From Christensenella sp. UBA5399 (GTDB taxonomy: Bacteria > Bacillota > Clostridia > Christensenellales > Christensenellaceae): 5,466 nucleotides of DNA. The stretch lies in contig DHOD01000020.1 of assembly GCA_002407725.1 (NCBI GenBank), positions 13,612 to 19,077 of the forward strand, written 5' to 3'. The position numbers and the translations under genes were made by a program. The notes beneath the pieces are model-generated. The model worked only from the letters and a program-made list of their open reading frames with translations, was not told the origin of the DNA and did no database searches. Below, in pieces: positions 1 to 4,934 of this stretch; the first letter of the stretch is position 1, and every line of letters begins with the position of its first letter.

Positions 1-764
1 ACCTTTTGGCCGGCCTCCATCACTTCCTCACATGCTAACGCATGCTGCGCCACACCGGCCGCAAGGTTGCTGATACACGAGAGCGCCGCCACCTCCACCC
101 CCGCATGGTTGCACGCAACCACCTCGTGGACGGTGGACATGCCGACAGCATCGCCGCCAAGCGTCCTGAGCGCCCGTATCTCGGTAGGCGTTTCGTATGA
201 CGGGCCTGTCATATAGGCATAAACGCCATGACGCAGTGAAATATCCAAAGCAGCGGCAGAGTCATCCAGTATGTCCCGCAGACGCCGGGAATATGCGTAG
301 GACATATCGGGGAACCGTACGCCCAGCGGTTCCACATTGGGGCCGGTGAGCGGGCTCAGGCCTGAAAAATTGATATGGTCGTCGATCACCATCAGGTCGC
401 CCGCCGCAAAATCCAGATTGATGCCGCCAGCGGCATTGGTAAGCAGCACGTGCTTAACGCTCATCAGCAGCAGTGTCCGCAGGGGAATCACAGTTTCTGC
501 GGCCGAATATCCCTCATAACAATGAAAACGCCCGTTAAACAGCGCAAGGTTGCGCCCTTCTTTACGCCCAAAAACCAACTTGCCCGCATGACCCGGTGCG
601 GTGGAAACAGGAAATCCCGTTATATCGGCATAATCAAAGACAATCTCCGTTTCAACAGAATCGGCATAATCACCAAGCCCAGAGCCCAACACAATCGCAA
701 TCTCCGGTTCGAAATCCGTTTTGGAACGGATGAAGTTTTTTGCAGTCACAATCTTATTGATCAT
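1..764 (-). CDS. punA: Purine nucleoside phosphorylase, trimeric class I type (3' end outside window)
   Basis: This enzyme carries out reversible phosphorolysis of purine (deoxy)nucleosides to free base and (deoxy)ribose-1-phosphate, in cytosolic purine salvage. I translated 254 codons from the ATG at 764 with no stop before the window edge. The family is usually about 270 residues, so only a short C-terminal piece is missing. Visible motifs are the phosphate-binding LGSGLG (26-31), PGHAG (57-61), NGRFHCYEG (77-85), TNAAGGI (109-115), TGPSYETPTE (186-195) and GMSTVHEV (208-215). Asn233 in CISNLAAG matches the Asn that contacts the purine ring in 6-oxopurine-specific enzymes, and Glu195 matches the base-contacting Glu. 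The usual STVPE is STVHE here. A GGAGG at 774-778, 9 nt before the ATG, supports the start. It lies inside the last codons of spo0A, whose stop is 2 nt upstream, so translation is probably coupled. The deoD-type hexameric family is excluded by these motifs. Family assignment is very secure; the exact symbol (punA or pupG) is a naming choice. Confidence 0.94.
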   Translation of the reverse strand, partial: MINKIVTAKNFIRSKTDFEPEIAIVLGSGLGDYADSVETEIVFDYADITGFPVSTAPGHAGKLVFGRKEGRNLALFNGRFHCYEGYSAAETVIPLRTLLLMSVKHVLLTNAAGGINLDFAAGDLMVIDDHINFSGLSPLTGPNVEPLGVRFPDMSYAYSRRLRDILDDSAAALDISLRHGVYAYMTGPSYETPTEIRALRTLGGDAVGMSTVHEVVACNHAGVEVAALSCISNLAAGVAQHALACEEVMEAGQK

Positions 765-766
765 TT

Positions 767-1546
767 TTACTTTCCTCCATAAGGCAAATTTCCCAATATT
801 ATTTTATCCGCTACCGCGGAAATAAATTCACCGTTTGTGGGCTTTCCCTTTTCCGAATCAAAGGAATACCCGAAAAAAAACTCGTATGCCTCTGGATCCG
901 CCCTACTGGCCGACATTTCAATCGCATGGCGTATGTTACGCTCCGTACGCGATAAGGTTGTATCATATATTTCCGCTATGGGCGTGTATATCCTGTCTTT
1001 CATCGAATTCAGCGACGAAATATCTTTGAGTACAATCAGTATCGATTCCCGCAAAAAAGCGTACCCTTTCACATTCGCGGGAATACCCAATGATTTTAAT
1101 ATGGAGGAAATGCGCCCACGCAGCACAGAATCGTCATCCAGCAGATACCCAAAACCAGGGTAGCGTTTATTCTCCTTTTTGTGCGCGGCAATATCCATCA
1201 GCCTGGCCACAAAGCTATCCTGTTCGTACGGTTTCACAAAAATATAATCCGCACCCAGTTGGAACGCCTTCTTGATGATGATCTCCTGGTTGATCGATGT
1301 CACTATAATTTTCAGGAGGTTATCGCCGTGAATGTGCTCCATAATCGCAAACCCGTCGCGCTTGGGCAGTATCGCCTCCACAAAAATCAAATCCGGGTGA
1401 AATGCGTGATAGATCTCCAGCGCCCGCGAACCGTCGTAGCAAAACTCCACTTCATCAAGATAGCCTTTCAGCATACTCCTGATCTGTACAACATATTCCC
1501 TGCTCTGTTCAATGATCAACGTTTTTTTAAAATGCACTCGTGACAT
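767..1546 (-). CDS. spo0A: Spo0A-family response regulator with a degenerate receiver domain
   Basis: Spo0A is the master regulator of sporulation entry. In the usual protein, phosphorylation of a receiver Asp lets the C-terminal domain bind 0A boxes. This homologue is 259 aa, close to the usual 260-270. Residues 8-120 align with the receiver and 138-259 with the DNA-binding domain, with a short linker between. The C-terminal half is convincingly Spo0A: GIPANVKGYAFLRESI (154-169), SRTERNIRHAIEMSASR (199-215, recognition-helix region), FGYSF (225-229) and KPTNGEFISAVADK (235-248). The receiver keeps Thr83, Lys105-Pro106 and the LPKRDG turn (60-65). By my alignment to Bacillus subtilis Spo0A, however, the acidic pair Asp10-Asp11 is Glu13-Gln14 and the phospho-acceptor Asp56 is Glu57 (GAG codon at 1376-1378). 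It should therefore not be phosphorylated in the normal way. The ATG is 2 nt after the recN stop, and the upstream GAAAGA is a weak ribosome site, so coupling to recN is likely. The reading frame is intact. Confidence 0.93.
   Translation of the reverse strand: MSRVHFKKTLIIEQSREYVVQIRSMLKGYLDEVEFCYDGSRALEIYHAFHPDLIFVEAILPKRDGFAIMEHIHGDNLLKIIVTSINQEIIIKKAFQLGADYIFVKPYEQDSFVARLMDIAAHKKENKRYPGFGYLLDDDSVLRGRISSILKSLGIPANVKGYAFLRESILIVLKDISSLNSMKDRIYTPIAEIYDTTLSRTERNIRHAIEMSASRADPEAYEFFFGYSFDSEKGKPTNGEFISAVADKIILGNLPYGGK
774..778 (-). promoter_or_regulatory. Strong ribosome binding site for the PNP gene, inside spo0A
   Basis: GGAGG on the minus strand lies 9 nt before the PNP ATG. It is made from the Gly-Gly codons near the C-terminus of Spo0A (Tyr-Gly-Gly-Lys-stop). 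The two genes therefore share sequence at this junction, and ribosomes ending spo0A could restart on the PNP gene. Confidence 0.8.
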
Positions 1547-1548
1547 TG

Positions 1549-3258
1549 CTATCTTTCTATTCTCTCTTTGGCGTCATGCGCTTTTTCTATCAGTTCGCGT
1601 GCATAGGCGGCAGCGTTTTGCGATCCCGCACCGCCGCTCAAGCGGGCGATCTCATCGGTGACTTCATCCCCTGCCAGCGCTTGAATATTTGTGTTGGTTG
1701 CATTTTTGGCGCTGCTTTTGGAGATAAAGAAATTCCGGTCGGCCATTGCGGCAATTTGCGGCAAATGCGTGACGCAAATGATTTGCCGGTGCTTTGCGAT
1801 CGCGGCCATTTTTTCGGCGACAACATGGGCGGTCATCCCACTGATGCCGGTATCGATCTCATCAAAAACCATTGTGGAAATTTTATCGACCTTCGCCGTT
1901 ACGCTTTTGAACGCAAGCATGATCCGGGAGATTTCACCGCCCGATGCCGTTTTGGCAAGCGGCCTTAATGGCTCGCCCGCGTTGGTCGATATGTAAAACT
2001 CAACCGTATCTATACCGTCTTTTGTAAAGACTGTTTCCTGCTGGGGGGGCAATTCCGCAAACCTTGCCTCAAACTGCGCGTTCTCCATCCCCAGGCTTTT
2101 CAGCTCCTTTACCACATATGTTGACAATGCCGCAGCCGTTTTTCTGCGAATGGCGGACAGCTCCGTATACAGGCCGTAAAGCGTATCTTTGACATCACTG
2201 ATTTTGGAGGAAAGATCACGGGAAAGAGCCTCCGAGTTGTGCAGCCTGTCAAGCTCGGCCTGAAAACCCTCCTGCATGTCAATCAACGCATCGATATCCG
2301 CCGCGCCGTACTTTCGCTTTAAGGCGCTGATATACTCCAGCCGCTCCTCTACTTCTTCCTGGCGCTGCTCGTCAAATGAAACAGCATCCGCAAGACGGTT
2401 TACTTCATGCGCCGTTTCCTCCAACGCATAATAATGCTCGCGCAACTGCTCCGCAATATTGGCGTATTCTGTAGAGAAGGCCTCGACAGCGGCCATGTCG
2501 TCCACGCAATACTTCAGTGCGGATATGGCGGGCAGGCCGTCCTCGGCAGCGTACAGCAGGTCATAGCAATGGCGCAGCGCCTGTGAGATGTTTTGGGCGT
2601 TTGCCAAAATAGCGCGCTCTTCCTTGAGCGCTGCTTCCTCGCCCTGTTGCAAGCCCGCCTTTTCCAGTTCATTTAACTGAAATTCCAGAAAATCAATCTT
2701 TTGCAGCCGTTCGGTCTTACTGCCGCCCAGTTCACCAAGCTGCTTTTCCAATGGTTCCAATGTGGCATACGCCGCCGCTATCTTACTTTTGAGCACGGCA
2801 ATTTTACCATCGCCAAAGCTGTCGATGATATCCAGATGATTTTGCGGGTAGAGCAACGACTGGTGCTCGTGCTGCCCCAGCAGATCCACCGTGTTTTGCA
2901 TAATCGTTTTTAGCGTAGAAAGTGTCACGGTGATGCCGTTGATCCTGCATATGTTTTTGCCTTCGGCGGAAAGCTCACGCGAAATAATCAATTCTTCATC
3001 AATAGGTATATCGAGCGACTTGCATATTCCTTCCATTACTTTTGCATCCAGATAAAGAACCGCCTCAACATGGGCGGAATCCTTGCCGCTACGGATCATC
3101 TCCCTGTCGGCACGCTCGCCAAGCACAAGGCTGATGGCGCCGACAATGATGGATTTCCCCGCGCCCGTTTCGCCGGTCATTACATTCAACCCGCCGGCAA
3201 ACTCCATATGCAGCCTGTCTATCAATGCTATGTTCTCAACCGTGAGGCTGTGAATCAT
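1549..3258 (-). CDS. recN: DNA repair protein RecN (SMC-like ATPase)
   Basis: RecN is an SMC-like ATPase that acts early at DNA double-strand breaks, holding or tethering ends for RecA-dependent repair. From the ATG at 3258 the product is 569 aa, a normal family length. Visible parts are the N-terminal MIHSLTVENIALID, Walker A GETGAGKS (29-36), the QHEHQ motif after it (family signature), and a long Glu/Lys/Leu-rich middle consistent with coiled coils. These are followed by the ABC signature ASGGE (about 438-442), Walker B VFDEID (464-469) and the THLPQIA switch region around residue 498. The start is chosen because GGAGG at 3265-3269 sits 6 nt before this ATG. A TTG 15 nt further upstream would place that ribosome site inside the coding region, and the sequence before MIHSL is not conserved in the family. 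The gene begins 24 bp after argR and ends 2 bp before spo0A. The spoIVB gene that usually follows recN in spore formers is missing. A run of seven C on the coding strand (2043-2049) is intact in frame. Confidence 0.97.
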   Translation of the reverse strand: MIHSLTVENIALIDRLHMEFAGGLNVMTGETGAGKSIIVGAISLVLGERADREMIRSGKDSAHVEAVLYLDAKVMEGICKSLDIPIDEELIISRELSAEGKNICRINGITVTLSTLKTIMQNTVDLLGQHEHQSLLYPQNHLDIIDSFGDGKIAVLKSKIAAAYATLEPLEKQLGELGGSKTERLQKIDFLEFQLNELEKAGLQQGEEAALKEERAILANAQNISQALRHCYDLLYAAEDGLPAISALKYCVDDMAAVEAFSTEYANIAEQLREHYYALEETAHEVNRLADAVSFDEQRQEEVEERLEYISALKRKYGAADIDALIDMQEGFQAELDRLHNSEALSRDLSSKISDVKDTLYGLYTELSAIRRKTAAALSTYVVKELKSLGMENAQFEARFAELPPQQETVFTKDGIDTVEFYISTNAGEPLRPLAKTASGGEISRIMLAFKSVTAKVDKISTMVFDEIDTGISGMTAHVVAEKMAAIAKHRQIICVTHLPQIAAMADRNFFISKSSAKNATNTNIQALAGDEVTDEIARLSGGAGSQNAAAYARELIEKAHDAKERIER

Positions 3259-3282
3259 CCGATACCTCCACAAAAGTGCGTG

Positions 3283-3735
3283 TTAACTGTTTAGTATTTT
3301 CAATAACCGGCCCGATATCTCACCGGCGGCATGTTCCGAAACAGCCGCGATAAAAATTGTGTTATCGCCTGCAATACTGCCCAAAATGCCCTCGTAGTTC
3401 AGGCTGTCTATCACCTCTGCCGCAGCGTTGGCGCTACCGGACAATGTTTTGATCACAACCAGGTTACCGGCGTGGTCGACGGACAAAGCCGTATCCGTAA
3501 AAATACGCATCATGACGTCAACGTCTTTCAATTCCGGCTTTTTTGCGACGGAATATTTATATGTGCCACTGCCCGATTGGGTTTTGACCAACCGAAGCTC
3601 CCTGATATCACGGGATATTGTCGCCTGTGTCACCTTGACGCCCTGGCTCAGCAATGTGTTCACAAGGTCTTCCTGTGTCTCGATATCGTAATTGGATATA
3701 ATCTCCAATATCTTGTTTTGCCGTTTGCTTTTCAT
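3283..3735 (-). CDS. argR: Arginine repressor ArgR/AhrC
   Basis: ArgR is a hexameric transcription factor that uses L-arginine as co-repressor to control arginine biosynthesis and catabolism genes. The 150-aa length is typical. Residues 1-65 form the winged helix-turn-helix, with the family motif TQATISRDIRELRLVK (36-51). The C-terminal oligomerisation and arginine-binding domain contains LVVIKTLSGSANAAAEVID (92-110) and GSIAGDNTIFI (119-129). In the best-studied members this motif reads GDDT, with two Asp at the ligand site; here the second is Asn125. I believe this variant occurs elsewhere in the family, but I cannot confirm it here. The start is supported by GAAGGGA at 3744-3750, 8 nt before the ATG. 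The gene lies at the head of the recN-spo0A-PNP unit and is separated from nadK by a 206-bp gap rich in inverted repeats. That gap suggests its own promoter or leader and leaves room for autoregulation, although I saw no full ARG box. Confidence 0.97.
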   Translation of the reverse strand: MKSKRQNKILEIISNYDIETQEDLVNTLLSQGVKVTQATISRDIRELRLVKTQSGSGTYKYSVAKKPELKDVDVMMRIFTDTALSVDHAGNLVVIKTLSGSANAAAEVIDSLNYEGILGSIAGDNTIFIAAVSEHAAGEISGRLLKILNS

Positions 3736-3764
3736 AAAACAAATCCCTTCTAATACTATTCACC

Positions 3765-3788
3765 AATTAAAACACCTGTGTTTTAATT
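3765..3788. repeat. Perfect 24-bp palindrome upstream of argR, operator-like
   Basis: The arms AATTAAAACAC (3765-3775) and GTGTTTTAATT (3778-3788) are exact reverse complements around a 2-bp centre (CT). The centre lies about 42 bp upstream of the argR start, where a promoter or operator is expected. The 2-nt centre and AT-rich arms fit a protein-binding site for a dimer better than an RNA hairpin. It does not match the ARG box, LexA, CIRCE, Fur/PerR or cre consensus sequences as I know them. Only a lone TGAAT half-site (reverse of ATTCA, 3758-3762) beside it resembles half an ARG box. The regulator is unknown. Confidence 0.6.
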
Positions 3789-3833
3789 CCGCGCAGATAC
3801 GCGGGGCTCATACTGCTTTTTGCATTATGAGCC
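3789..3833. repeat. Two adjacent stem-loops in the nadK-argR gap
   Basis: The first is CCGCG (3789-3793) pairing with CGCGG (3800-3804) across a 6-nt loop. The second is GGCTCATA (3805-3812) pairing exactly with TATGAGCC (3826-3833). It has an inner TGC/GCA extension (3814-3816 with 3822-3824) after one mismatch, leaving a five-T loop on the plus strand. They abut each other and the 24-bp palindrome with no spacing. Neither has a U-run after it in the direction of the genes, so they look like leader structure rather than terminators. The function is unknown. Confidence 0.5.
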
Positions 3834-3859
3834 GGTTAAGCCGTGCAATACTATCACTT

Positions 3860-3899
3860 CAAAAATGACATGGCATTTTTGTGCCGCATTTTATGCGGC
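3860..3899. repeat. Two further tandem stem-loops in the nadK-argR gap
   Basis: CAAAAATG (3860-3867) pairs exactly with CATTTTTG (3874-3881) around a 6-nt loop. After one base, GCCGCAT (3883-3889) pairs exactly with ATGCGGC (3893-3899) around TTT. The second abuts the probable nadK terminator at 3900. They could be part of a complex termination region or of an argR leader RNA. Confidence 0.5.
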
Positions 3900-3930
3900 G
3901 ATAGAAAAGCCGATTTAAGGCTTTTCTATC
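3900..3930 (-). terminator. Probable intrinsic terminator after nadK
   Basis: A perfect 12-bp stem has arms GATAGAAAAGCC (3900-3911) and GGCTTTTCTATC (3919-3930) with a 7-nt loop. It begins 11 nt after the nadK stop codon. Read as RNA on either strand, the GGC core is followed by UUUUCUAU, so it may work in both directions. The weakness is that the U-rich stretch is also the distal arm of the stem and the G+C core is only 3 bp. Termination may be partial, with read-through into argR. Confidence 0.5.
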
Positions 3931-3941
3931 AGTAGTTAGTA

Positions 3942-4802
3942 TTAATCGTTATCCCACTGCGCAAGCTTTGATTTGAGCAATGGGAAAAAACTGTCGGCGC
4001 TGCTTCGCACAAATTTTGCCGTAGTGTCCGACACTTTTATCGTAATCCTGTCATTTTCATGGAGCTCGAGCGTGTTTGCGCCGTCGCCCGCAACATACAT
4101 ATCCCCATCGCAGGCATATGGCTCTACTTCAAGTATATCGCTGTTTTTGGTCACAATGCTCCGCGCATATAGCGAGTGCGGGCATATCGGCGTCACAATC
4201 ATGCAATCCATGTTGGGCGATACGATTGGCCCCCCCGCAGAGAGCGAATACGCCGTAGAACCGGTAGGCGTTGCAAGGATGATGCCGTCCCCCTGGTAGT
4301 TTTCCGCCAAAGTTCCGTTAATATAAAGGTTCAAATGGATGATATTCATCCTGTTCCGCCGTGTAACAACAAAATCGTTAAGCGCAATCACCCGTTTTTT
4401 TTGTCCGTCTATTTGTGACGAGATACTTGCTTCCAGCATGGACCGTTCGTCAACCACATATTTTTTGTGCATTAACAGGGAAATAAAAGCATCAATTTCC
4501 GCAATACCGATCTCGCTCATAAAACCAAGATGCCCTATGTTGATGCCCGCAAATAAAATACCATATTTCACATATTTGTGAACCGCACGCAGGATTGTAC
4601 CGTCGCCGCCCAAAATAAAAAGGACGTCGCTGTACATTGCATCCGTAAAGTCTTCTATTCCAAGAAAAGCGGCCGTCTGATCGTCCAGGCAGACCTCGCA
4701 TCCCGCATCCTTGATGGCTTGCAGCACCTTACGTGTCGCACTCAGGCTGGCATCCTTTTCAGGGTTGGTAAATATTCCAAACCGCAACAATCTTGCCCTC
4801 AC
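3942..4802 (-). CDS. nadK: NAD kinase (ATP/polyphosphate-NAD phosphotransferase)
   Basis: NAD kinase phosphorylates the 2'-OH of the adenosine ribose of NAD to make NADP, the only route to NADP in most bacteria. It is a soluble enzyme. The 286-aa reading frame has the catalytic GGDGT (65-69), NIGHLGF (88-94), ALND (140-143), GDGIILATPTGSTAYSLSAGGP (split across 171-192) and TPICPHSL (204-211), in family order. The usual DGQ near the C-terminus corresponds to GDGAN (239-243). The start is uncertain. The GTG at 4802 is the longest choice, but no ribosome site precedes it. TTG codons at 4790 and 4787 lie 5 and 8 nt after a GAGGG (4796-4800), and the latter would give a 281-aa protein beginning MRFGIF, which fits the family's N-terminus well. 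The gene has its own promoter in the 132-bp gap after tlyA and is followed by a probable terminator. A run of seven G on the coding strand (4230-4236) is in frame. Confidence 0.96.
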   Translation of the reverse strand: MRARLLRFGIFTNPEKDASLSATRKVLQAIKDAGCEVCLDDQTAAFLGIEDFTDAMYSDVLFILGGDGTILRAVHKYVKYGILFAGINIGHLGFMSEIGIAEIDAFISLLMHKKYVVDERSMLEASISSQIDGQKKRVIALNDFVVTRRNRMNIIHLNLYINGTLAENYQGDGIILATPTGSTAYSLSAGGPIVSPNMDCMIVTPICPHSLYARSIVTKNSDILEVEPYACDGDMYVAGDGANTLELHENDRITIKVSDTTAKFVRSSADSFFPLLKSKLAQWDND

Positions 4803-4824
4803 ATTTCAACATTCTCGTATGAAT

Positions 4825-4853
4825 ATTATACCGATATACATGAATATATACAA
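4825..4853 (-). promoter_or_regulatory. Sigma-A-type promoter for nadK
   Basis: On the minus strand, TTGTAT (4848-4853) serves as a -35 and an exact TATAAT (4825-4830) as the -10, with a 17-bp spacer. Transcription would begin near 4818. That leaves a leader of only about 16 nt before the GTG or about 31 nt before the TTG at 4787. The surroundings are AT-rich. The -35 matches the consensus only at TTG, so activity may be moderate. Confidence 0.65.
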
Positions 4854-4882
4854 GCGCTACAGCGGTTTAACTTCATATCGGT
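4830..4882. repeat. 8-bp inverted repeat spanning the nadK promoter
   Basis: ACCGATAT (4830-4837) and ATATCGGT (4875-4882) are exact reverse complements, with centres 45 bp apart. One copy lies next to the -10 box and the other upstream of the -35. Two operator half-sites are possible, but eight bases in an AT-rich gap could recur by chance. Confidence 0.25.
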
Positions 4883-4896
4883 TGATCTGACGTGTG

Positions 4897-4917
4897 AAAA
4901 AACGCTTGCATATGCAA
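4897..4917 (-). terminator. Weak terminator-like element after tlyA
   Basis: On the minus strand a perfect 12-bp palindrome, TTGCATATGCAA (4906-4917), is followed after GCG by six T (4897-4902), 18 nt beyond the tlyA stop. As RNA the stem can be only about 4 bp with a 4-nt loop, which is weak for an intrinsic terminator. The palindrome could instead be a protein-binding site. Confidence 0.25.
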
Positions 4918-4934
4918 TTTATACCAAAAGTTTG

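Noticed and set aside
375..782. Plus-strand open frame of 135 codons opposite the PNP gene
   Set aside because: The minus strand here encodes a full set of PNP motifs. The plus-strand translation has no recognisable domain and is explained as a shadow of the real gene.
1540..1968. Plus-strand open frame of 142 codons across the recN 3' end
   Set aside because: It lies opposite the Walker B and signature region of recN and shows no family likeness or convincing ribosome site.
3259..3273. TTG start giving a 574-aa RecN
   Set aside because: It would put the GGAGG ribosome site inside the gene. The ATG at 3258 has ideal spacing and begins at the conserved N-terminus.
3331..3753. Plus-strand open frame of 140 codons opposite argR
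   Set aside because: It mirrors the complete argR gene, and the translated sequence is low-quality with many Cys and His and no domain.
3752..3857. Repeated AATACTAT followed by CAC (3752-3763 and 3847-3857) as a direct repeat
   Set aside because: The match is 8 bp plus a shifted CAC in AT-rich sequence. There are only two copies and no clear role, so chance is adequate.
3736..3941. T-box or known riboswitch upstream of argR
   Set aside because: I saw no T-box sequence (the conserved TGGNACCGCG-like core) and no known aptamer pattern. Only simple inverted repeats are visible.
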